A DNA stretch of 5,133 nt from Candidatus Dadabacteria bacterium (GTDB lineage Bacteria > Desulfobacterota_D > UBA1144 > Nemesobacterales > Nemesobacteraceae), in contig JAPOSJ010000166.1 in assembly GCA_026709745.1 (NCBI GenBank), positions 1 through 5,133 of the forward strand, given 5' to 3'. Shown here piece after piece: positions 1 through 5,133 of the stretch. Each line of letters begins with the position of its first letter. Position 1 is the first letter of the stretch. The notes below the pieces were generated by a model. That model was not told the origin of the DNA. It saw only the letters and a list, made by a program, of their open reading frames with translations, and made no database searches. Position numbers and translations under genes: made by a program.

Positions 1-841
1 CCAGAGGAATCAGTACTGAAGGTATTCCGAACGCTGTTATCTCGCAAATCGTGCCTGAACCTGCCCTGCAGATCACAAGATCTGTCTTTTTGTATACACG
101 CGACATTTCGTCTGTAAACCCGAACACTTCGGCCTCAATGCCGAGCCCCCGGTAAGTTTCCGCAACGCTTTCTGTGTGCGCTTCCCCGCTCTGGTGGGTT
201 ACGTTTACCCTGTTGCCAAGCTTCGCCAGGCAGTGGGGGACAATTTCGTTGAGCTTCTGAGCCCCTTGGCTTCCTCCGAGTACGAATACGTTGTATGGAG
301 CTTTACCGCGAGTTTTTTTCTCCTCACCCCGACTAACCAGTTTGCGTCTTATCGGGTTTCCGGTGAGCATGGCTTTTCCCTCCGGCAGATGTTCTCTGCT
401 TTCTTCGAAGGTTATGAATATCCTGCCGACAAATCTTGAGAGAATCCGGTTAGTCAGCCCCGGAACTGAGTTCTGTTCGCAGACTGCCGTCGGAACGGAG
501 CTCATGGACGCGCACAGCAGAGTCGGTCCGGAAGCGTATCCTCCGACTCCTATTACCGCGTCGGGCCTGAAATTCCTTAGTATCTGCATGGCACTCACTA
601 TGGCTCCCAGTATCGAGATCACAGCCGAGACCTTCTGTAAGAAGTTTTTCCCCACGAGCCCTCTTGAGTTTATAAATTCCGCCCTGTACCCCTTTTCCGT
701 CAGAATCCTTTTTTCGATTCCCTGCTTGGTGCCCACGAACAGAACTTCGTTTGCGCTGTTTCTCTCGAGTATTTCCTCTGCTATTGATATCGCGGGAAAA
801 ACATGTCCTCCTGTTCCTCCTCCGGCTATTATTACTCTCAT
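1..841 (-). CDS. murG: MurG, lipid II-forming GlcNAc transferase (3' end cut off by window)
   Basis: Undecaprenyl-PP-MurNAc-pentapeptide GlcNAc transferase. It transfers GlcNAc from UDP-GlcNAc to lipid I on the inner face of the cytoplasmic membrane, making lipid II (GT-B fold, GT28 family). I translated 280 residues by hand. Seen: the N-terminal glycine loop GGGTGGH at 7-13 (His13 matches the catalytic-region His of E. coli MurG); GVGGYASGP at 98-106; CEQNSVPGLTN at 121-131; the inter-domain and UDP-binding GGSQGA at 189-194; HQSG at 216-219; and CRAGSGTICE at 258-267, with Arg259 and Glu267 as nucleotide-sugar ligands in the family. The family is about 355-370 residues, so roughly 80 C-terminal residues, including the Q..N motif, lie beyond position 1. 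The ATG at 841-839 puts the glycine loop at the usual distance from the start. It overlaps the ftsW stop as ATGA. No good Shine-Dalgarno is seen (only AGAGAAAG directly abutting the ATG), so translation probably depends on coupling to ftsW. Oddity: Cys121 stands where E. coli has the His of HEQN. Confidence 0.97.
   Translation of the reverse strand, partial: MRVIIAGGGTGGHVFPAISIAEEILERNSANEVLFVGTKQGIEKRILTEKGYRAEFINSRGLVGKNFLQKVSAVISILGAIVSAMQILRNFRPDAVIGVGGYASGPTLLCASMSSVPTAVCEQNSVPGLTNRILSRFVGRIFITFEESREHLPEGKAMLTGNPIRRKLVSRGEEKKTRGKAPYNVFVLGGSQGAQKLNEIVPHCLAKLGNRVNVTHQSGEAHTESVAETYRGLGIEAEVFGFTDEMSRVYKKTDLVICRAGSGTICEITAFGIPSVLIPL
838..841 (-). other. ATGA stop/start overlap, ftsW to murG
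   Basis: The ftsW stop TGA (840-838) and the murG start ATG (841-839) share bases in the tetranucleotide ATGA, the classic translational-coupling junction. No well-spaced Shine-Dalgarno precedes murG, so coupling is probably its main route of initiation (inference). Confidence 0.85.
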
Positions 842-1947
842 CTTTCTCTGACACTGAATCTTGAGACGCTCAGGATAATTCCGAATGCTGCGAGCGTTGC
901 TACAAGTGAGCTTCCTCCGTAGCTTACGAGAGGCATGGGCAGCCCCGTGGTGGGAAAAAGGCCGACTGCAACTCCCATATTAAGTGCCGCCTGCAGCGTT
1001 ATGAGCGCTGTAAAACCGAATACCATATTTCTTGAAAAGCAATTCTCGGCCCTCATAGAGATCCTTACGCACCTTGCCAGAATCATCAGGAAAAGTACGA
1101 TTAGCGTCATTACCCCTATGAATCCAAATTCCTCGCCGATTATCGAGAAGATAAAGTCCGTGTGGGCCTGGGGGAGGAAAAGCAGTTTCTGGGAACTGTT
1201 TCCGAGGCCGCTTCCGTATATTCCCCCGAGTCCAAACGCCATGAATGACTGAATGGCCTGATATCCCGATCCGAAAGGATCTTTCCAAGGGTCAAGAAAT
1301 GACGTTATTCTTTCCATTCTGTAACCTTCGTTAACAATAGCTACAGCAAGAGCGGCAATGGCCACGGCACCCACGCCGAGCAGGTGTACTACTCTGGCCC
1401 CTCCGACAAAGAGCATTATCAAAAGTACCGCCAGGACTAGAAAGGATGTTCCCAGGTCAGGTTCCACGAGGATAAGTCCCACATATGCTCCGCCGACCAG
1501 CAGGGGAGAAAAAACTCCTACCCAGAAGTTTCTCATGCTCTCTTCTTTCCTGAACAAAAAGTGCGCAATGTAGATGACTAGCATGTACTTGCAGAATTCA
1601 GACGGCTGAAATGAAAATCCATGGATCGAGATCCACCTTCGGCCTCCTCCAACCTCCTTTCCTATCTCGGGCAGTAGCACCGCCACTAGCATAGCAAGCC
1701 CTAGTAGGTAACCTGGGTAAACAAGTTTTCTGACAAAAGACGGTTTGAGGTGCATCAGCGTTATCATGAGCGTTATTCCCACAAGAAGATATATGACATG
1801 GAACTTGAGAAAGCGCATCGAGTTGTTATAGGTTTCAAGCGAATATATGGAGCTTGAGTTGTATACGGCGGCCACTCCGATCCCTGCCATTATAAGGACG
1901 AGTCCGAGCAGCAGTATGTCGAAATCCCTGTTTTTGAAGTCAAACAT
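838..1947 (-). CDS. ftsW: FtsW, septal SEDS peptidoglycan glycosyltransferase
   Basis: Integral-membrane SEDS protein of 369 residues that polymerises lipid II into glycan strands at the septum, working with a class B PBP (FtsI) in the divisome. Seen: about ten hydrophobic segments, starting at residues 9-30 and ending near 340-362; GGGRRWI at 100-106 followed by FQPSEFCK at 113-120; EPDLGT at 162-167; the long conserved extracellular loop GYQAIQSFMAFGLGG (228-242) through GSGLGNSSQK to LPQAHTDFIF (259-268), with the SEDS catalytic Asp at 264; GEEFGFIG at 271-278; and FPTTGLPMPLVSYGGSS at 331-347. RodA and SpoVE share this fold; the name FtsW rests on the position between murD and murG. It is shorter than E. 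coli FtsW (414), with only about 8 residues before the first membrane segment and a short basic tail. The ATG at 1947-1945 lies within the murD 3' end (8-base overlap) and is supported by a strong Shine-Dalgarno. The TGA stop overlaps the murG start. Confidence 0.97.
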   Translation of the reverse strand: MFDFKNRDFDILLLGLVLIMAGIGVAAVYNSSSIYSLETYNNSMRFLKFHVIYLLVGITLMITLMHLKPSFVRKLVYPGYLLGLAMLVAVLLPEIGKEVGGGRRWISIHGFSFQPSEFCKYMLVIYIAHFLFRKEESMRNFWVGVFSPLLVGGAYVGLILVEPDLGTSFLVLAVLLIMLFVGGARVVHLLGVGAVAIAALAVAIVNEGYRMERITSFLDPWKDPFGSGYQAIQSFMAFGLGGIYGSGLGNSSQKLLFLPQAHTDFIFSIIGEEFGFIGVMTLIVLFLMILARCVRISMRAENCFSRNMVFGFTALITLQAALNMGVAVGLFPTTGLPMPLVSYGGSSLVATLAAFGIILSVSRFSVRER

Positions 1948-3268
1948 TCCTGACTATCTCCTTAAAAAGGTTTCCCCTTTCTTCATATGAGCTGAACATA
2001 TCAAAGCTTGAACATCCGGGTGAAAACAAAAGCGTGTCTCCGGCTTCACACAGCGCTAGGGCGCTTCGAGTTGCCTCTTCAATGCTGTCTGTGCAGATCG
2101 TCTGGGCAAATGTGCCCAGCTGGGCATTCATTTTCTCTTTTATCTCTCCAATTAAAACTAGTGCCTTTACCCTGCTTGCCACTGCTTCTTTGAGGCAGTC
2201 GTAGTCAGTTCCCTTATCCTTTCCTCCTGCAAGCAGTACAATAGGCGGGGTAATGCTTTCGATTGCCCTAAGTGTGGAGAGTGGGGTTGTGGATTTTGAG
2301 TCGTTGTACACGTCTACTCCCCCCACAGTCAGAACAAATTCCATCCTGTGGGGAAGAGGGCGGAATTCATTTATACTCTTCTGCACAGATTCCTTCCCGC
2401 AGCCTGCTATGGCTGCTATGGCTGCTGCGGCCATTATGTTTTCCCTGTTGTGTTCTCCCACAAGCGCCGAGTTGCGAAGACAAAATGAAAATTCTCTGAA
2501 CACTATTTCATCTTCTTCTATATAGACGTCAGTATCTTTGTTCCGTGTGGCGAAAGACACTTTTTTTGCCCTGAAACTATCCGAGCCCCTTGCAATTACA
2601 GGATCATCCGCATTGAACACCGCCCAGTCATCCTCGCTCTGATTTGCAAAAAGCCCCAGTTTTGCCGCTTCGTATTCCTCCATGCTTGAGTGATGGTCCA
2701 GATGGTCGGGCGATATGTTGAGAATGGCGGCTATGTGTGGGGCGAAGTTCCTTATTCCCTGGAGCTGGAAACTGCTTAGTTCAAGCAGTAGAAAATCGTA
2801 TTCGTCATCCTCTCCGGCTACTGATATGAGTGGGGTTCCTATGTTTCCGCCCGTAAAGATTTTCATGCCGCTTCGTTTTAGCATTTCCGAGAGAATTGAA
2901 GTGGTTGTGGTCTTTCCGTTTGTTCCCGTTATCCCTATTACCGGCTTTGCTATAAAATTCCATGCAAGCTCAATTTCGCTTATAATTATTTTTCCATTTG
3001 CGCGGGCGTTTATTATTTCAGAGAGATTGAACCTTACCCCGGGGCTGAGCACGATTGTGTCTGCCCATTCGAAAAGGTCTCGTGCGTGAGTTCCACAACG
3101 CACTTCCATTCCCCCGGCTACAAGCTCCTCAGCCGCCTCGCTGAGGTCGGCTGCATCCCTTGAGTCTGTTGCCTTTACAAGTGCCCCGGCGCCTCGGAGA
3201 AATTTTGAAGTCTCAATTCCCGTAACACCTAGACCGACGACCAGAAATCTGTTTTCTCCAAGTTCCAT
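1940..3268 (-). CDS. murD: MurD, UDP-MurNAc-L-alanine:D-glutamate ligase
   Basis: Cytoplasmic ATP-dependent Mur ligase that adds D-Glu to UDP-MurNAc-L-Ala, the second amino acid of the stem peptide. The 442 residues match the family (E. coli 438) and show three domains. The N-terminal Rossmann-like UDP-binding domain carries VVGLGVTGIETSKFL at 10-24 and LSPGV at 74-78. The central ATPase domain has the P-loop GTNGKTTTT at 115-123, GGNIGTPL at 140-147, ELSSFQL at 163-169, ISPDHLDHH at 185-193, and AAK at 201-203, whose Lys203 matches the carbamylated lysine of the family. GEHNRENIMAAAA follows at 271-283. The C-terminal domain starts near 305 with LPHRME, then YNDSKSTTP at 321-329, LLAGGKDKG at 345-353 and SPGCSSFDMFSSYEERG at 416-432. 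YNDSKSTTP and the SSFDMF motif identify MurD rather than MurC, MurE or MurF. It begins four bases after the mraY stop, with AAGG seven bases upstream of the ATG, and its end overlaps ftsW by eight bases. Confidence 0.98.
   Translation of the reverse strand: MELGENRFLVVGLGVTGIETSKFLRGAGALVKATDSRDAADLSEAAEELVAGGMEVRCGTHARDLFEWADTIVLSPGVRFNLSEIINARANGKIIISEIELAWNFIAKPVIGITGTNGKTTTTSILSEMLKRSGMKIFTGGNIGTPLISVAGEDDEYDFLLLELSSFQLQGIRNFAPHIAAILNISPDHLDHHSSMEEYEAAKLGLFANQSEDDWAVFNADDPVIARGSDSFRAKKVSFATRNKDTDVYIEEDEIVFREFSFCLRNSALVGEHNRENIMAAAAIAAIAGCGKESVQKSINEFRPLPHRMEFVLTVGGVDVYNDSKSTTPLSTLRAIESITPPIVLLAGGKDKGTDYDCLKEAVASRVKALVLIGEIKEKMNAQLGTFAQTICTDSIEEATRSALALCEAGDTLLFSPGCSSFDMFSSYEERGNLFKEIVRNV
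1958..1963 (-). promoter_or_regulatory. Strong Shine-Dalgarno for ftsW inside murD
   Basis: On the minus strand this reads AAGGAG, ten bases before the ftsW ATG at 1947-1945, with a second AGGA closer to the start. It is the best ribosome binding site in the window. It lies within the murD coding sequence and supports the start that overlaps the murD end by eight bases, which means ftsW can recruit ribosomes itself rather than relying only on coupling. Confidence 0.8.
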
Positions 3269-3272
3269 CCCG

Positions 3273-4385
3273 TTACCTTATTTTCAGACTTGAAAGAGCG
3301 AGGATTGAGAGAACCACGCATATTATCCAGAAACGGATCACGATTTTTGATTCAGCCCATCCGGCAAGCTCGAAGTGATGATGAAGAGGTGTCATCCTGA
3401 AAACCCTTTTCCCCGTAGAGCGAAAGGAAATAACCTGGATTATCACCGAAAGGGTTTCTACGAAGAATATTCCCCCAGCTACTATCAGCAGCAATTCCTG
3501 TTTTATCATCAGTGCACTGAATCCTATTGCCGCCCCCAGCGAAAGTGAACCCACATCTCCCATGAATACTTGGGCCGGGTGGGAGTTGTACCAGAGAAAC
3601 CCGAGACAAGCTCCTCCGACCGCCGCGAGAAAGATGGCGAGTTCTCCGGCTCCCTGCACGTGTGGAATCTGAAGGTACTCGGCAAACTGCAGGTTTCCCG
3701 CCAGGTAGGCGAAGATTATATAAGTGGTTGCCACTATGGTGATTGAGCCTATGGCTAGACCGTCGAGACCATCGGTAAGATTGACAGCATTTGAAGAGCC
3801 AACTGTGACCAGAAGAGCGAAAAGAATGTACAGATATCCGAAATCCACTACGGCCTGTTTTATGAACGGAAACACCACGGAAGTCGCAGAATACACAGTG
3901 ACTTCCCCGGCCCTCATTGACATTGAAAAGTTTCCGCTGTCGTTTATGCAGAAAATTATTATGAATGCCAACGCAATTAGCATCTGGCAGAGAAATTTTA
4001 CTCTCGCCCTTATCCCATTTCCTCTCTTTATCTTCATGAAGTCGTCGAAAAATCCCAGAACTGCAAAGCTAACCGTGAAAAGAAGTGCCAGCAGCACCTT
4101 GTCCACAAGGAAATTTGTCCAAAGCAATGAAGAGACCGTTATAGCCATTACAATGAATATTCCACCCATTGTCGGAGTGCCTGCCTTTGCTCCGTGACTG
4201 CTAGGTCCCTCATCCCGTATGGTTTCGTAGAACTGCGCCGTTTTGAGCAGGTCGATCAGTTTTTTCCCGAGAAAAATGCAGAGGAGAAACGAAGTAAGAC
4301 CGGCCCCGAAAGACCGAAAGGTTATGTACTTAAAGACGTTAAGAAAAATAAAATCGTCCTTTAGAAGATGCAGAAAATAAAGCAT
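3273..4385 (-). CDS. mraY: MraY, phospho-MurNAc-pentapeptide translocase (lipid I synthase)
   Basis: Polytopic inner-membrane enzyme that transfers phospho-MurNAc-pentapeptide from the UDP precursor to undecaprenyl phosphate, giving lipid I and UMP. It is the substrate donor for MurG downstream. At 370 residues it is close to the family length (E. coli 360). Seen: an N-terminal NVFKYITFR segment at 16-24, as in other MraY proteins; HGAKAGTPTMGG at 64-75; the DD pair Asp114-Asp115 in LGFFDDFMKI; SSNAVNLTDGLDGLA at 197-211; FMGDVGSLSLG at 274-284, with the essential Asp277; and the MraY-specific MTPLHHHFEL at 331-340, which separates it from WecA-type relatives. About ten hydrophobic segments are evident, from about 25-45 to 349-366. 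The start at 4385-4383 aligns with the usual MraY N terminus. It lies three bases after the murF stop with only a weak Shine-Dalgarno (GTGAG about nine bases upstream), so coupling to murF is likely. Confidence 0.98.
   Translation of the reverse strand: MLYFLHLLKDDFIFLNVFKYITFRSFGAGLTSFLLCIFLGKKLIDLLKTAQFYETIRDEGPSSHGAKAGTPTMGGIFIVMAITVSSLLWTNFLVDKVLLALLFTVSFAVLGFFDDFMKIKRGNGIRARVKFLCQMLIALAFIIIFCINDSGNFSMSMRAGEVTVYSATSVVFPFIKQAVVDFGYLYILFALLVTVGSSNAVNLTDGLDGLAIGSITIVATTYIIFAYLAGNLQFAEYLQIPHVQGAGELAIFLAAVGGACLGFLWYNSHPAQVFMGDVGSLSLGAAIGFSALMIKQELLLIVAGGIFFVETLSVIIQVISFRSTGKRVFRMTPLHHHFELAGWAESKIVIRFWIICVVLSILALSSLKIR
3276..3279 (-). promoter_or_regulatory. Shine-Dalgarno for murD at the mraY end
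   Basis: AAGG on the minus strand, formed by the last two sense codons of mraY (ATA AGG) just before its TAA stop, seven bases before the murD ATG. It fits the chosen murD start and makes re-initiation by ribosomes finishing mraY likely. Confidence 0.65.
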
Positions 4386-4388
4386 AGT

Positions 4389-5133
4389 TTATTTCTCACA
4401 GAGTGCGTGTATTACCATTTCCATTTTCATTCCCCGAGACCCTTTTACTAGAATTACATCATTCTCCGCACACAGCTCGGCAAGCAGCGCCGCCACCTCC
4501 TTAGGGTTTTTAGCGACATGGCACACCGTCTCTCCCGGTACCGTCGATACAAGTGGCTTGGAGAACTCTCCCGTCACCACCACCATATCAAGGCCCAGTT
4601 GCGAGATATGTTCCCCGATCAGTCTGTGTTCCATTTCGCTGCTCTCTCCAAGCTCAAGCATGTCGCCGAGAACCGCTACGGCCTTTGAACCATTTTTTCG
4701 CTGGGCTGCCAGTTCATCAAGCGCTACACGCATGGAATCGGGATTCGCGTTATAAGAGTCGTTTATTATTCTGAAGCCAGAAGGAGTCCTGATGTCCTCA
4801 AGACGCATCGCTGTAGGGACGTGTTTTTCAAGACCAGCCACTATCTGATCCATTCCGCATCCGAGCGAATATGCAAGAGCGGAGGCAGAAAGCGCGTTTG
4901 AAACGTTGTGAGAACCTATTCCCCTTATCCTAGCTCGGGAAGACTTTCTGCCTATGTGCATGGTGAATTCGACAGACTTCATTTCCCTCTGCATTATCTC
5001 ATCGGCCCTTATGAATGCCTCGGGGGATTTTACTCCGTAGGTGATTTTCCTGCAGTGCGTCCGCTCGGCTACCTTCTTTACTCTGGGATCATCGATATTC
5101 ACGCAGAAGGTGTTTTGCTCCGTGAAGTTTTCG
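4389..5133 (-). CDS. murF: MurF, D-Ala-D-Ala-adding ligase (5' end cut off by window)
   Basis: UDP-MurNAc-tripeptide:D-Ala-D-Ala ligase, the cytoplasmic ATP-dependent enzyme that completes the pentapeptide precursor used by MraY. Only the last 247 residues are in the window; the family is about 450, so the UDP-binding domain, the P-loop and the carbamylated lysine lie beyond 5133. The frame stays open to the edge. The GTG at 5102-5100 is therefore an internal valine, in CVNIDDPRV (fragment 10-18), which matches the conserved NADDP region of Mur ligases, and not a start. Seen, in fragment numbering: GIGSHNVSNALSASALA at 71-87, the end of the ATPase domain; then the C-terminal domain with NDSYNANPDSMRVAL at 124-138, VLGDMLELGE at 154-163, and VKGSRGMKME at 229-238. 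The NDSYNANP and KGSRGMKME motifs are diagnostic of MurF against MurE or MurC. It ends with TAA three bases before mraY. Confidence 0.97.
   Translation of the reverse strand, partial: ENFTEQNTFCVNIDDPRVKKVAERTHCRKITYGVKSPEAFIRADEIMQREMKSVEFTMHIGRKSSRARIRGIGSHNVSNALSASALAYSLGCGMDQIVAGLEKHVPTAMRLEDIRTPSGFRIINDSYNANPDSMRVALDELAAQRKNGSKAVAVLGDMLELGESSEMEHRLIGEHISQLGLDMVVVTGEFSKPLVSTVPGETVCHVAKNPKEVAALLAELCAENDVILVKGSRGMKMEMVIHALCEK

Noticed and set aside
291..851. Plus-strand open frame of 186 codons opposite murG and the end of ftsW
   Set aside because: It is antisense to murG, whose motifs are unambiguous. The translation is Ser/Pro-rich with no recognisable domain, and no convincing ribosome binding site was noted; this is a shadow of the codon bias.
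450..854. Minus-strand frame of 134 codons overlapping the murG start
   Set aside because: It is an out-of-frame reading of murG, very rich in Arg and Ser with no domain. The true murG frame begins at 841 and runs open to the window edge.
2405..2422. Tandem 9-base repeat (tgctatggc twice)
   Set aside because: It encodes the Ala/Ile-rich helix after the HNRENIMAA motif of MurD, where alanine runs are normal in the family. Two copies of nine bases in a coding helix do not suggest a functional DNA repeat.
3724..4197. Plus-strand open frame of 157 codons opposite mraY
   Set aside because: It is antisense to a fully conserved MraY, has no recognisable family, and its composition is what the reverse complement of membrane-protein codons would give.
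5100..5102. GTG as a possible murF start
   Set aside because: The frame continues open to position 5133, and the Val sits inside the conserved Mur ligase region VNIDDPRV, far downstream of the P-loop. The gene is simply truncated by the window.
1..5133. Search for CRISPR arrays, tRNA or rRNA genes, insertion sequences, terminators, attachment sites or an unusual gene cassette
   Set aside because: Reading both strands, coding sequence of five core dcw genes fills all but seven bases, and I saw no spaced repeats, hairpin with a T-run, transposase or RNA gene. A computed repeat and covariance-model search could confirm this, but nothing visible suggests it would find anything.

Overview
This window is a segment of a division and cell-wall (dcw) cluster. 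It encodes the cytoplasmic and membrane steps of peptidoglycan precursor synthesis plus a septal SEDS glycosyltransferase. All genes lie on the minus strand, so transcription runs from high to low coordinates. In that direction the order is murF (3' part only, 5133-4389), mraY (4385-3273), murD (3268-1940), ftsW (1947-838) and murG (5' part only, from 841 to the window edge). This is the canonical bacterial order murF-mraY-murD-ftsW-murG. By conservation of that order, murE would be expected just beyond position 5133 and murC just beyond position 1, but neither is visible here.

Packing is extreme. Only seven bases are outside coding sequence: 4386-4388 between murF and mraY, and 3269-3272 between mraY and murD. 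The other two junctions overlap, murD/ftsW by 8 bases and ftsW/murG by 4 (ATGA). There is no room for a separate promoter or terminator at the junctions and I recognised none, so the five genes are almost certainly one transcript with translational coupling. There is no gene-free stretch of any length.

The products act in sequence. MurD adds D-glutamate to UDP-MurNAc-L-Ala. MurF adds D-Ala-D-Ala to complete the UDP-MurNAc-pentapeptide. MraY moves phospho-MurNAc-pentapeptide onto undecaprenyl phosphate to give lipid I. MurG adds GlcNAc to give lipid II. FtsW polymerises lipid II at the division septum with its partner class B PBP. All catalytic motifs that fall inside the window look intact, and I found no frameshift, insertion or pseudogene.

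The organism is a peptidoglycan-containing bacterium of moderate GC (about 40-48% on two lines counted by hand). Arginine is mostly AGA/AGG and isoleucine mostly ATA in murG, unlike enteric bacteria. The proteins and gene order would fit a deltaproteobacterium-like or related Gram-negative lineage, possibly an uncultured candidate phylum, but this is an impression and not a placement. I see ordinary core chromosome and no evidence of a previously undescribed system; the findings are therefore few and scored low.
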